The position numbers and the translations under genes are program-made. The notes beneath the pieces were generated by a model. The model did no database searches. It had not been told where the DNA came from and saw only the letters and a list, made by a program, of their open reading frames with translations. Source: RGIG8775 sp045537235 (GTDB taxonomy: Bacteria; Bacillota; Clostridia; Oscillospirales; CAG-272). From it: a stretch of 64,000 nucleotides of DNA. The stretch lies in assembly GCA_045537235.1 (NCBI GenBank), contig JAZSPB010000156.1:1-64000 (forward strand), in the 5' to 3' direction. Shown here in pieces: positions 41,220 to 50,407 of this stretch. Numbering within the stretch: position 1 is the stretch's first letter; each line of letters starts with the position of its first letter.

Positions 41220-41870
41220 ATGAAAAAGCAAAAGACAAGACTCATTGTGGTAAGACACGCCCAAAGTGAGAGCAATCAAGCTAAATTTTATGCTGCGGCT
41301 ACAAATGTCAACCTTACCGAATTTGGAAGAGAGCAGGCTGAATTAACGGCGGATTTTCTTCGCGACTATCCGATAGATCGCGCATATTCCAGCCCCATGG
41401 TGCGCGTGATCCAAACGGCCAAGCCTATCATTCGCGGGAGAGGCCTTGATCTTGAGATCGTCCCCGACCTTCGCGAGATCGACGGCGGTATGTGGGAAGG
41501 TCTGCCGTATACCGAGATTGAGAATTGCTATCACAATGAACGCAATCTTTGGTATAATGATTTTATCAATTGTATTTGTCCGGGGGGAGACAGCGTTAGT
41601 GAGCTGTACAATCGTGTCCGTCCTGCCTTTGAAAAGATTATCGCGGACAATCGCGGTAAAACAGTTCTCGTTGCCAGCCATGCGACACCCATTCGTTTGA
41701 TGCTTACCCACTTTTCAGGAAAGCCGATCAAAGAGTCCAATAGCACACCTTGGCCTGAAAATGCTTCGGTAACCATTGTGGATTGCTTTGACGACGGAAC
41801 GTATGATCTGATCCTGTTTGCTCACGATGAGCATCTTAAGGCAAAAAATATGTTTGTTGAAGCGCATTAA
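41220..41870 (+). CDS. Histidine phosphatase family protein
   Basis: 216 residues of the phosphoglycerate-mutase-like branch. Catalytic RHAQSESNQ at the N-terminus (RHG variant with Gln-free RHA), SSPMVRVIQTAKPII, EIDGGMWEGLPYTEIE and the second His in VASHATPIRLML. Metabolic phosphatase or alpha-ribazole phosphatase-like activities are both possible. No clear ribosome site; translation is probably coupled to asnA. Confidence 0.9.
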   Translation: MKKQKTRLIVVRHAQSESNQAKFYAAATNVNLTEFGREQAELTADFLRDYPIDRAYSSPMVRVIQTAKPIIRGRGLDLEIVPDLREIDGGMWEGLPYTEIENCYHNERNLWYNDFINCICPGGDSVSELYNRVRPAFEKIIADNRGKTVLVASHATPIRLMLTHFSGKPIKESNSTPWPENASVTIVDCFDDGTYDLILFAHDEHLKAKNMFVEAH

Positions 41871-41943
41871 AAAAGGGAAAAACATATTCATTTTGGGGAT
41901 TTCCGCATAATCAATATTTATAGCAAGATCTCCCAAATCCAAT

Positions 41944-41984
41944 AAAAAAGCAGATGCCGTAAATTCGTCGGCATCTGCTTTTTT
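41944..41984. terminator. Bidirectional terminator
   Basis: AAAAAAGCAGATGCCG / CGGCATCTGCTTTTTT, 16 bp with a 9-nt loop; ends both the asnA transcript and the large minus-strand operon. Confidence 0.93.
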
Positions 41985-41993
41985 ATTGGCAAA

Positions 41994-42104
41994 TTACAGA
42001 TAGACAGCCACAGTATAAACTACGCCTGCAATCATAATGGCGGCCATAAATCCGCAAAAAATTCTTGTCAGCAAGATTTTTCTCTGTTCTTTCTTGTTTT
42101 TCAT
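41994..42104 (-). CDS. 36-residue single-span membrane protein
   Basis: Reads MKNKKEQRKILLTRIF, then a membrane helix ending in VAVYL: a Lys/Arg-rich start (residues 2-14) and one hydrophobic segment (15-36). GTGAGG lies 8 nt before the ATG, and the gene is 17 nt after the topoisomerase stop and 10 nt before the terminator, so it is the last cistron of the operon. Its layout is like the short DUF4044-type proteins of Firmicutes, positive-inside with one span. It would be missed by a length cutoff. Confidence 0.7.
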   Translation of the reverse strand: MKNKKEQRKILLTRIFCGFMAAIMIAGVVYTVAVYL

Positions 42105-42121
42105 GTAGATTACCTCACTTA

Positions 42122-44356
42122 TTATATTTTTAACTGCATAGCATTAATATCCTTCTCGGCAAGCAAAGTACCGACTGCGGGAAGCTTTAGTTTGCGATAC
42201 CCCTTGGTATCTTCTTGTTTGTCCGCGGAGTGGATGCTGGCAGAGATCACTGTTTGCCCCTTTTTCAAGGTCATCAGCGCTACACCGCCGGCCGTTCTTG
42301 TGGTTTTAACAGGAATCAGGGAAGACTTAAACACAATGGCTCGATCCGCGGAGTTGATCATCATGATATCGATTGGTTTATCCTTTTCTTCGTAGAATGC
42401 CGCGACAATGGGAGAAGCATCGGAATAAGCGCCTTGCAGCTTTCTTCGAACCGCCCTAGTCTCATAAGAACTGAGCGGAACGCGGACACCCTTGCCGTTC
42501 TCAAAGATAAAGATCATATGCTCATCTTCGGGATAGGATTTCTGGACGCGCATAAAGATCGGTTTTTCACCGGTTTCCATTTCCAATTCAGCGGGAATGA
42601 ATGCACCCATAGCCGAGGCCTTGGTATTTTCGAAATCCGAAACTTTGGCACGGTACAAACGGCATTTGTCGGTAAAGAACACCAACTCTGCCGAATTGGT
42701 TGTTTCGTAGGAGTAGGTAAGCACATCGCCCTCTTTGAGCTTGTGTTCGTCATTTCCGCGAAGAGAGAGCAGTGTGATCTTCTTGAAATATCCCTCCCGT
42801 GTCAGATAGATGCGAACATTGTAATCATCCTCGGGAGTTTCGTCCACATACTCTTCTACATCGGAAGCATATTCCAAATAGGATTTTCTCGGCTGACCGT
42901 AGGTCTTTTTGATCTCGGTCAACTGCTTGGAGATCAGTGCCTTGACCTTAAGATCGTCACCGAGGATATCTTCCAGTTGTGCAATATCCTCTTGAAGACC
43001 CGTAATCTCATTGATGCGATTCAAAATATATTCTTTGTTGAAATGACGCAACTTGATCTCTGCAATATACTCGGCTTGGAGCTCGTCCACATTGAAGCCT
43101 TTCATCAAGTTTTCAATGACAGCAGAATCCTGTTCGGTATTTCTAACAATCTTGACCGCCTTATCAATGTCCAGGTAAACTGCCGCAAGACCCATGAGCA
43201 AATGAAGCTTTTCCTTCTTCTTGTTCAAATCATACGTCAGTTCGCGCCGCACGCACCCCATGCGGAACAAGATCCATTCACTCAAAATTTCGATAATTCC
43301 CATTTGACGTGGGGTGGAATTGATCAAAATATTAAAGTTGCATTTGAAGCTGTCTTCAAGCGGCGTCATCTTATAGAGCTTGGCCATCAACTTGTCGGGA
43401 TCGGTGCCCTTGCGAACATCAATGGTAAGCTTGAAACCGTTTAGGTCAATTTCATCTCGGAAGTCTACGATCTCCTTGAGTTTTCCGTCCTTGACCAGAT
43501 CGGAAATTCGGTTCATGATGAGCTCGATGGAGGTGGAGTAGGGAATTTGCAGAATATCGATACAATTTTGCGTGCGATCGAAATTGTATCTCGCACGAAT
43601 CTTGATCGATCCTTGTCCCGTCTCATAAATGGAGCGCATCTGTTCGCGATCGTAAATGATGGTGCCACCACCCGGAAAATCGGGGGCTTTAATAATATCC
43701 AAAATCTTTTCGATGTTGGTTTTGGGGTTCTTCAACAGTGCAATGGCACCGTCGCAGACCTCGGAAAGGTTGAAGGGGCAGATGGAGGAAGCCATACCGA
43801 CCGCGATTCCCGTGTTGGGCGTGACCAGCACATTAGGGAAAGAAACGGGAAACAGCGCAGGCTCGGTCATAGTATTGTCGTAGTTGGGAACCATATCTAC
43901 CGCATTTTTATCAATGCCGCGGAACAGTTCAGCGCAGAATTTGTCAAGCCTGACCTCGGTATAACGCGATGCCGCAAACTTCATATTAGACGAATACTGC
44001 TTGCCGAAGGTGCCCTTGGAATCAACGAACGGATGCAAAAGCGCCTCATTGCCACGGGTAAGGCGGACAAGCGTTTCATAGATCGCCATATCTCCGTGAG
44101 GGTTGAGTTTCATGGTCTGTCCGACAACATTGGCGCTCTTGGTATAACCGCCTGTCAAAAGTCCCATTTTATACATGGTATAAAGCAACTTTCTATGTGA
44201 GGGCTTAAGACCGTCGATCTCGGGGATCGCGCGGGAGATGATAACGCTCATGACATACGGCATATAGTTTTTCTCGATGGTATCGGTAATCAACTGCCGC
44301 TGTACGGGCGCATATTTGATAGGAGCATTTTCTGTGACTTTACTTTTTCTTGCCAT
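42122..44356 (-). CDS. DNA gyrase / topoisomerase IV subunit A-type protein
   Basis: 744 residues. Breakage-reunion core: IISRAIPEIDGLKPSHRKLLYTMY, NPHGDMAIYETLVRLT, SKGTFGKQYSSNMKFAASRYTE (active Tyr at Y132) and IAVGMASSICPFNLSEV. The C-terminal pinwheel begins near residue 490 (YNVRIYLTREGYFKKITL) and lacks the GyrA box QRRGGKG, so it is more ParC-like than GyrA. At the quinolone-resistance positions matching E. coli GyrA Ser83 and Asp87 it has Met90 and Glu94. No B subunit lies nearby. Start ATG follows a GGAGGAAACA site. Confidence 0.9.
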   Translation of the reverse strand: MARKSKVTENAPIKYAPVQRQLITDTIEKNYMPYVMSVIISRAIPEIDGLKPSHRKLLYTMYKMGLLTGGYTKSANVVGQTMKLNPHGDMAIYETLVRLTRGNEALLHPFVDSKGTFGKQYSSNMKFAASRYTEVRLDKFCAELFRGIDKNAVDMVPNYDNTMTEPALFPVSFPNVLVTPNTGIAVGMASSICPFNLSEVCDGAIALLKNPKTNIEKILDIIKAPDFPGGGTIIYDREQMRSIYETGQGSIKIRARYNFDRTQNCIDILQIPYSTSIELIMNRISDLVKDGKLKEIVDFRDEIDLNGFKLTIDVRKGTDPDKLMAKLYKMTPLEDSFKCNFNILINSTPRQMGIIEILSEWILFRMGCVRRELTYDLNKKKEKLHLLMGLAAVYLDIDKAVKIVRNTEQDSAVIENLMKGFNVDELQAEYIAEIKLRHFNKEYILNRINEITGLQEDIAQLEDILGDDLKVKALISKQLTEIKKTYGQPRKSYLEYASDVEEYVDETPEDDYNVRIYLTREGYFKKITLLSLRGNDEHKLKEGDVLTYSYETTNSAELVFFTDKCRLYRAKVSDFENTKASAMGAFIPAELEMETGEKPIFMRVQKSYPEDEHMIFIFENGKGVRVPLSSYETRAVRRKLQGAYSDASPIVAAFYEEKDKPIDIMMINSADRAIVFKSSLIPVKTTRTAGGVALMTLKKGQTVISASIHSADKQEDTKGYRKLKLPAVGTLLAEKDINAMQLKI

Positions 44357-44376
44357 TGTTTCCTCCTGCCTAAAAT

Positions 44377-45411
44377 TTATACCTTGCGTATTGTATGCGC
44401 CGCCGCGCGGATCATGCGGTTATAGAGCGCAAGACCGATTCCGTCCTTTGGGGGAAGATGAGCATAAATGATATCCACATCCAGCTTGTCTGCATCGCGA
44501 AGGGCGGTAAACAGTTTTTTTGCCTGTGTTTCCAGATCGTCGGCTTTGCCAATATCGATCATGTTGTTTCCGGAAAGCTCGGAAAGCTCTTCCGAATAAC
44601 AAAGCACAGCACATTTTTTATGTTCGCATTCTTTTGTGAGAAAGGATACGACATTCGTTTCTTCACCATCTAAAAGCACCAATGGAATGTCCGGAGCGTA
44701 ATGCCGATATTTCATTCCCGGAGATTGCGGTCGCTCGTTCGCCCCAAGCTGTTCAATGACCGACGGCGCAATGTCCACCGCAGAGCAAACACAGAGAAGG
44801 GCATCGGCTGTAATGGCTCCCGGACGAAGAAGTGTCGCTCTGTCTCCGTCAAGTCGGATGATCGTAGACTCCAGTCCGATCTCGCAATCGCCGCCGTCAA
44901 TGATCATGTCTACTCGCCCATTCAGATCGTCGATCACATGGTGTGCGCAAGTGGGCGACGGTTTTCCCGAAAGATTGGCCGAGGGCGCGGCAATGGGAAA
45001 TCCACACGCATCGATCAACTTTCGCGCAATAGGATGTGAAGGGCATCGAACAGCAACCGTTTCCAGCCCACCCGTTACCGAATACGGAACCGTTTCCTTT
45101 TTGGGAAGAATAACCGTCAGTGGCCCCGGCATAAAGGCCTTGGCCAATTTATAATAAGTATCATTGGTGTGCGCATAGCCTTCAGCTTGCTCTGGCGATG
45201 CAATGTGTATGATCAACGGATTGTCGGAAGGACGACCCTTGGCGGCATAGATGCGTTTTGCTGCCTCCGCATTGGTTCCGTCCCCTCCGAGCCCGTAGAC
45301 CGTTTCGGTAGGGAATACCACAAGTCCGCCCTCTCGCAAGATGTGTGCGGCTGAAGAAAGTGCCTCGGGGGCGATGGTCATTCCGTCGGTTTTTATAATT
45401 TTTGTGTTCAA
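44377..45411 (-). CDS. Threonylcarbamoyl-AMP synthase (Sua5/YwlC type)
   Basis: 344 residues, the long Sua5 form. The YrdC domain (about 15-200) shows GGLVVFPTETVYGLGGDGTN, KGRPSDNPLIIHI, PGPLTVILPK, VAVRCPSHPIARKL and PIAAPSANLSGKPSPT; the C-terminal Sua5 domain (about 225-340) starts SPGMKYRHYAPDIPL. It makes threonylcarbamoyl-AMP for the universal t6A37 tRNA modification. 15 nt after prfA, a common neighbour in Firmicutes. Confidence 0.96.
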   Translation of the reverse strand: MNTKIIKTDGMTIAPEALSSAAHILREGGLVVFPTETVYGLGGDGTNAEAAKRIYAAKGRPSDNPLIIHIASPEQAEGYAHTNDTYYKLAKAFMPGPLTVILPKKETVPYSVTGGLETVAVRCPSHPIARKLIDACGFPIAAPSANLSGKPSPTCAHHVIDDLNGRVDMIIDGGDCEIGLESTIIRLDGDRATLLRPGAITADALLCVCSAVDIAPSVIEQLGANERPQSPGMKYRHYAPDIPLVLLDGEETNVVSFLTKECEHKKCAVLCYSEELSELSGNNMIDIGKADDLETQAKKLFTALRDADKLDVDIIYAHLPPKDGIGLALYNRMIRAAAHTIRKV

Positions 45412-45426
45412 AGCAAAACCTCGTTG

Positions 45427-46491
45427 TTAATTGCTTTTCAGCTTTTCTGCGGTATCGGCGGTGATCAGGGCATCGATCATCTCACCAATGTTGCCATTAA
45501 GAAAATTTTCCAAAGAATATACAGTAAGACCGATACGGTGATCGGTAATTCGTCCTTGGGGATAGTTGTAGGTTCGAATACGCTCACTTCTGTCGCCCGT
45601 TCCCACCTGACTTTTTCGCTCCGAGGCAATTTTCTCGGATTGCTCTGTCTGCTTGATATCATAGAGCTTGGTGCGGAGCATTTTGAGGGCTTTGTCCTTG
45701 TTCTTGAACTGGCTACGCTCCTCTTGGCATTCGATTACGATACCGCTTGGCTTATGGGTCAAGCGAACCGCCGATTCGGTCTTGTTGATATGCTGACCGC
45801 CCGCGCCGCTCGATTTGCATGACTCAAAGATCAAGTCCGCAGGATTGATCTCAATCTCCACATCCTCAACCTCAGGCAAAACGGCAACCGTTGCGGTAGA
45901 GGTCTGAATGCGTCCTTGGGACTCGGTCTCGGGAACACGTTGAACACGGTGAACACCGCTTTCAAATTTGAAACGAGAATAAGCACCATCACCTTCGATC
46001 ATGAACGTAATCTCGCGAAAACCACCCAATTCAGTTTCGTTGGCATTCATGAGAGAGGTCTTGAACCCAACGGTTTCCGCATACATACAGTACATACGGT
46101 AAAGAACAGCCGCAAAAAGTGCCGCTTCTTCTCCACCTGCCCCTGCACGAATTTCAACCATGACATTCTTGTCATCATTGGGGTCACGGGGAAGAAGAAG
46201 GATCTTTAATTCCTCCAAAAGCGTCTCAATCTTTTTTTGGCAAGCCTTATATTCGTCATTTACCATTTCACGCATATCGGCATCCAACGATTCGTCGAGC
46301 ATTTCCCGCGCCTCGCGACACTCGGTTTCGGTACGCTTGTACTCCCGAAATTTTTCAATGACGGGAGTCAGCCCTTTGTATTCCTTCATGAGCTTGGTAT
46401 ATACCTCATTGTCGGAAAAAACATCGGGGCTTGCCAAGCGATTTTCGATGTCAATATATTTTTCTTCAGCGGATTTTAACTTTTCGAGCAT
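45427..46491 (-). CDS. prfA: Peptide chain release factor 1
   Basis: 354 residues, standard length. The GGQ loop is in SSGAGGQHINKTESAVRLTH (about residue 231), and RVPETESQGRIQTSTATVAVLPEVEDV includes the PxT-type codon-recognition region that distinguishes RF1. It terminates translation at UAA and UAG. prmC (the GGQ methyltransferase), often adjacent, is absent here. Confidence 0.97.
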   Translation of the reverse strand: MLEKLKSAEEKYIDIENRLASPDVFSDNEVYTKLMKEYKGLTPVIEKFREYKRTETECREAREMLDESLDADMREMVNDEYKACQKKIETLLEELKILLLPRDPNDDKNVMVEIRAGAGGEEAALFAAVLYRMYCMYAETVGFKTSLMNANETELGGFREITFMIEGDGAYSRFKFESGVHRVQRVPETESQGRIQTSTATVAVLPEVEDVEIEINPADLIFESCKSSGAGGQHINKTESAVRLTHKPSGIVIECQEERSQFKNKDKALKMLRTKLYDIKQTEQSEKIASERKSQVGTGDRSERIRTYNYPQGRITDHRIGLTVYSLENFLNGNIGEMIDALITADTAEKLKSN

Positions 46492-46512
46492 GAACGGAAA
46501 AGACCTTTCTGA

Positions 46513-47886
46513 TCAATATTTGGAGAATGCGCAGAACGCACGGTAGGTTTCATAAACATCTACCTTGGAAACAATTTCATAAGGTGCGTGCATGGAGATC
46601 ACGGGAACACCGAGGTCAACGGTCTCAATGTTGTGCATAGAGATATACTTGGCTACGGTTCCGCCGCCGCCGCAATCCACCTTGCCAAGCTCACCCGTTT
46701 GCCAAAGAACATTGTCCTTGGCCATTACACTGCGAAGCCAAGCAATGTATTCTGCGCTGGCATCATTGGTTCCGCTCTTGCCGCGAGCTCCCGTGTACTT
46801 GGTAAGGATAGCACCGCAAGAAAGCAGAGGGGAATTGCGCTTTTCAAATACGTCGGCAAAGTTGGGGTCATATGCCGCAGATACGTCTGCGGACAGACAC
46901 TTGGAATTGGCACGAACCTTAATGGGGTCTACGCCCAATGCTGACGAAACCGATGCAATCAGGTCAAGCAAAAGATCCGACTGCATACCGGTGTTGCCGT
47001 CGCTGCCGGTTTCCTCTTTGTCAGCGAGAATACACATGAGAGAATGCTCACTGTCCGCACAATCAAAGATTGCCGTAAGTGCGGGATATGCACAAACTCT
47101 GTCATCATGACCGTAAGCACCGATCAAGGAGCGATCCAGACCTACGTCACGCGCTTTTGCAGCAGGAACAACGCAAAGCTCTGCCGAGAGGAAGTCGATC
47201 TCTGTCATGCCGTATTTCTCGTTAAGAAGCTTAAGAACATTCAATTTAATGGCATCCTCGCCCTCGCCGCAAGGAATGCTTCCCACAAGCACATTAAGCT
47301 TTTCACCGGGAATGGCCTTCCCAAGAGGCTTTTCGTCGTCAGCGTGTCCAAGATGGGGCAGAAGATCGTTGATATAAAGAATGGGATCGCTGTCATCTTC
47401 ACCGATGGTTACCTTAACCACAGTTCCGTCGGTCTTGACTACGACGCCATGAAGTGCCAAAGGAATCGTGACCCACTGATATTTGCGGATACCGCCATAA
47501 TAATGGGTCTTGAAGAAGCTCATGCCGCCTTCCTCATAGAGAGGGCAGGGCTTGAGGTCAATGCGAGGAGAATCAATGTGTGCTGCCGAAATACGGAAAC
47601 CGTTCTCAAGATTTTCCCGTCCAACAGTAAATAAGAAAAGGTTTTTGCCGCGATTGTTGTAGTAATACTTGCCGCCGACTTCAACCTTCATTCCCAAAGA
47701 ATAGGAAACAAAACCGTTTTTCTCGGCATCGGCAATCGAGCGCTCTACCGCTTCGCGCTCGGTCTTGGCATCGTCAAGATAGGAAGCATATCCGCGAGCA
47801 TAATCAAATGCCGCCGCCAGCTCCTTTTCTCCGAACTGCTCATAAAAGCTTTTTTTCTTGTAAAAGAGAATATCCTTGTTTTCCAT
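46513..47886 (-). CDS. M18 family aminopeptidase
   Basis: 457 residues. Zinc-site elements of M18/M42-type peptidases: SAAHIDSPRIDLKP (His), GAYGHDDRVCAYPAL (bridging Asp), DKEETGSDGNTG (general-base Glu pair), and SMHAPYEIVSKVDVYETYRAF near the end (late His). These tetrahedral-assembly enzymes remove N-terminal residues, preferring acidic or large ones, in the cytoplasm. Fourth gene of the minus-strand operon. Confidence 0.94.
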   Translation of the reverse strand: MENKDILFYKKKSFYEQFGEKELAAAFDYARGYASYLDDAKTEREAVERSIADAEKNGFVSYSLGMKVEVGGKYYYNNRGKNLFLFTVGRENLENGFRISAAHIDSPRIDLKPCPLYEEGGMSFFKTHYYGGIRKYQWVTIPLALHGVVVKTDGTVVKVTIGEDDSDPILYINDLLPHLGHADDEKPLGKAIPGEKLNVLVGSIPCGEGEDAIKLNVLKLLNEKYGMTEIDFLSAELCVVPAAKARDVGLDRSLIGAYGHDDRVCAYPALTAIFDCADSEHSLMCILADKEETGSDGNTGMQSDLLLDLIASVSSALGVDPIKVRANSKCLSADVSAAYDPNFADVFEKRNSPLLSCGAILTKYTGARGKSGTNDASAEYIAWLRSVMAKDNVLWQTGELGKVDCGGGGTVAKYISMHNIETVDLGVPVISMHAPYEIVSKVDVYETYRAFCAFSKY

Positions 47887-47923
47887 AATGATCTATCCTT
47901 TCTTTTCAATTGATTTTATAATT

Positions 47924-48475
47924 TTATGAATCTTTGTATAGTTTTCGATAAATCTCAGCTCTGCGAGTTACCTTTTCCACATAGGATGCCGTTTCTGCAT
48001 AGGGAATATGGATAAGCTTGCCATCGCGAGAATATTCATCGGATTCCAACCATTCGGAGACGCGTCCCATTCCGGCATTATAGGCCGCAAAGACGGTCTG
48101 ATAGTTTTGATAATACCGATATAGGTAACTCAGGAAAAAAGTACCGTATCGGATATTGATTTCGGGATCGTAAAGCGCATCGACGGGGTGTTCCTCGCCC
48201 AACAGCTCATTCAGCCACAAAAACGTGGAAGGCATGATCTGCATCAGCCCCACCGCACCGGCAGAGGAAATTGCATTCGGATCAAAGTTGCTTTCCGTCT
48301 TGATAACCGCAAATACGATCTCAGTCGGCACATCAAACTCTTTTGCATAAGCCTCCACCGTGTCGGAATATTTCCCGGGATATACAAGGCGAAGGATCAG
48401 TGGAGGAGAGAGGGCGACCAAAAGTAAAAGACATAGTAAAAAAATCAGTGTTCGATGCCAAAGCGTTTTTTTCAA
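47924..48475 (-). CDS. Lytic transglycosylase (Slt family)
   Basis: 183 residues. A signal anchor (residues 9-30, FLLCLLLLVALSPPLILRLV) precedes a goose-lysozyme-like SLT domain: IVFAVIKTESNFDPNAISSAGAVGLMQIMPSTFLWL holds the catalytic Glu of TES, with FAAYNAGMGRVSEWL and IPYAETASYVEKV as motifs III and IV. It cleaves peptidoglycan to 1,6-anhydro products outside the membrane. Its first 4 nt overlap coaE's end. Confidence 0.94.
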   Translation of the reverse strand: MKKTLWHRTLIFLLCLLLLVALSPPLILRLVYPGKYSDTVEAYAKEFDVPTEIVFAVIKTESNFDPNAISSAGAVGLMQIMPSTFLWLNELLGEEHPVDALYDPEINIRYGTFFLSYLYRYYQNYQTVFAAYNAGMGRVSEWLESDEYSRDGKLIHIPYAETASYVEKVTRRAEIYRKLYKDS

Positions 48476-49077
48476 AGAAACAACCCCTCCGCTATAAGAA
48501 TGGACTTTAACTGTTCGGAGGTGTTTTCTTTGTCCGCATCGTTGATCACGGTATACCGAGCTTGCGAGGAATAATAGTCGTCCGCTTTTTGCGCAGCCAA
48601 ACGAGCTTCGGCGGCATTTACCGTCAAACGATCCCGTTTTATGATCCTTTGCAATCGAAGCTCATAAGGCGCAAGGACAGCGATACAAAAATCACACATC
48701 TCATCGAAACCAGCCTCAAACAGTAAGGGCGCATCTACCACGACCGCACGGCAATGTTTCATTTTATACTTATCAAGAAGCCGAGAGGTTTTTTCTCTCA
48801 CATATTTATGCGTGATTCGATTCAGAACCGCAGCACGTTCTCGACTCATATCGGAAAAGACAATAGCCGCAAGTGCTTTTCGATCAATTCCGCCTCGCCC
48901 GTTAATAATCGACTCTCCAAATTCATTGACAAGCTCGCGTGTGCAAGGAGAGGGAGCTTTGATCAAATTGTGATATACATTATCCGTATCAATGCAAGGA
49001 ATCTCCTGCGAGGAAAAATAATCACAGCAAATGCCTTTTCCCGCGCCGCTGGGACCGGTAAGACCGATAACCTTCAT
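48472..49077 (-). CDS. coaE: Dephospho-CoA kinase
   Basis: 201 residues, standard length. Walker A GPSGAGKG, DTDNVYHNL, GIDRKALAAIVF, VVVDAPLLFEAGFDEMCDFCIAV and RLxxRD-type lid residues. It carries out the last step of coenzyme A synthesis. The open frame runs upstream to 49242, but the ATG at 49077, in a 4-bp overlap with the oxidoreductase stop, starts the family's canonical KVIGLTG. Confidence 0.96.
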   Translation of the reverse strand: MKVIGLTGPSGAGKGICCDYFSSQEIPCIDTDNVYHNLIKAPSPCTRELVNEFGESIINGRGGIDRKALAAIVFSDMSRERAAVLNRITHKYVREKTSRLLDKYKMKHCRAVVVDAPLLFEAGFDEMCDFCIAVLAPYELRLQRIIKRDRLTVNAAEARLAAQKADDYYSSQARYTVINDADKENTSEQLKSILIAEGLFL

Positions 49078-50228
49078 CGTTTTTCCTCCACGGTTCGCCA
49101 TGCGCCTTCTGCCGCCGAACAATAGGCCGCTTCCATGATAGCCTGCACATAGGCGCCGTCGGTAAAATCGGGAGCGGATTGCGTCTGGGTATATACCGAA
49201 TTCAAAAAATGGTAGAGACTTTCCACATGACCGCGAAGCCATCCCGAAGAGGCTTTAGGAGAGGGGAACACGCCACCGGGCGTGGGGTATCTTCCTACAC
49301 ACTCGATACGCGTGAAGCCTCGAGCTCCTCCCAGCTCTGTATCGGGAAGGGTGTTGTCATAAAAATACAACCAGTTTGGCTCCATCAACGAAAAACGCAA
49401 GGAACCTTTTTCACCGAACAGCTCTAAAAATATATCATCGTTCGCTCCCACCGCAACCTTGCTTGCCGAAATCGTTCCGCAAGCGCCGTTTTTGAGCTTG
49501 ACCAGCATATAAAAGGCTTCGTCCGCGTTGGTTTTCCACGCGCCGCCGTCCATTCCCGTGCGCATAGGATAAGCAATTTGTGTCATAGCACAAACCGAAT
49601 CAAATTCACCGCAAAGGTGATAGATCAAGTCGATAACGTGCGACCCAAGATCGAAGAGAACACCGCCTCCGCAAATATCTCGATTCTGCTTCCAACCCGC
49701 TTTTTTTTCAACATTGGTGGCACTGCTGTGAAGATAGGAGGCAGAGAAGGAGAGCATACGACCAATGCGCCCCTCATCAACCAGTTGCTTGGCACGAAGA
49801 ATGGGAGCGAGAAAACGGTTGTTGAATACAATATTGTGAATTTTTTTGCTGTTTTTTTCAGCCAGCGCCGCAATTTCGTTGGCTTGTTCGGCTGAAATAC
49901 AGAGCGGTTTCTCACAGTAAATATGTTTTCCGGCCAAAATGGCTTTTTTCAGGGTGGAGAAATGGCAATTATTGGGCGTGCATATATCAATCACATCAAT
50001 ATCAGACGAGAAGATCAGATCATCTTCGCAAGCTGTAGCCACCGAAAAGCCGTATTGCTCACAAATGGCGCGAGATTTCTCCATGCTTGTGGTACATATG
50101 CCGACAATCTCTGCTTGAAAGGGAAGATCACGATAAAAATAGTTTAAATTATTGACCGCGTACGAATGTGTTTTTCCCATGCTGCCGAATCCCAACAGAC
50201 CGATTCGGATCACCTTTTTTTCAGCCAT
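49074..50228 (-). CDS. Gfo/Idh/MocA family oxidoreductase
   Basis: 384 residues. N-terminal Rossmann fold IRIGLLGFGSMGKTHSYAVNN (GxGxxG), DIDVIDICTPNNCHFS, the catalytic-Lys motif HIYCEKPL, then the C-terminal alpha/beta dimer domain with GGGVLFDLGSHVIDLI. It would oxidise or reduce a sugar or cyclitol with NAD(P). First gene of the eight-gene operon; the other members are housekeeping, so its presence is odd. Confidence 0.94.
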   Translation of the reverse strand: MAEKKVIRIGLLGFGSMGKTHSYAVNNLNYFYRDLPFQAEIVGICTTSMEKSRAICEQYGFSVATACEDDLIFSSDIDVIDICTPNNCHFSTLKKAILAGKHIYCEKPLCISAEQANEIAALAEKNSKKIHNIVFNNRFLAPILRAKQLVDEGRIGRMLSFSASYLHSSATNVEKKAGWKQNRDICGGGVLFDLGSHVIDLIYHLCGEFDSVCAMTQIAYPMRTGMDGGAWKTNADEAFYMLVKLKNGACGTISASKVAVGANDDIFLELFGEKGSLRFSLMEPNWLYFYDNTLPDTELGGARGFTRIECVGRYPTPGGVFPSPKASSGWLRGHVESLYHFLNSVYTQTQSAPDFTDGAYVQAIMEAAYCSAAEGAWRTVEEKR

Positions 50229-50264
50229 AGTCGCGCCTCCCGAACAAAAAATTACATCTTAAAT

Positions 50265-50293
50265 ATTATACACTAAAATCATGCAAATTTCAA
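50265..50293 (-). promoter_or_regulatory. Promoter of the eight-gene minus operon
   Basis: Minus strand TTGAAA, 17 nt, TATAAT. Confidence 0.87.
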
Positions 50294-50323
50294 GTCTTTT
50301 TCAAGGATAAGTCAAAAAAACTA

Positions 50324-50352
50324 TATACAAAACGAAAAAAATGTGCTATAAT
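50324..50352 (+). promoter_or_regulatory. Promoter of the rlmB operon
   Basis: TATACA (50324-50329), 17 nt, TATAAT (50347-50352); weak -35. It diverges from the minus promoter 30 bp away. Confidence 0.6.
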
Positions 50353-50407
50353 GTAAAAGGAAAAATATATTTGCAAGAAAATGAATATCAATGAAAGGAT
50401 GACCGCT

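Noticed and set aside
42215..43444. 409-codon plus frame
   Set aside because: Antisense shadow of the topoisomerase gene.
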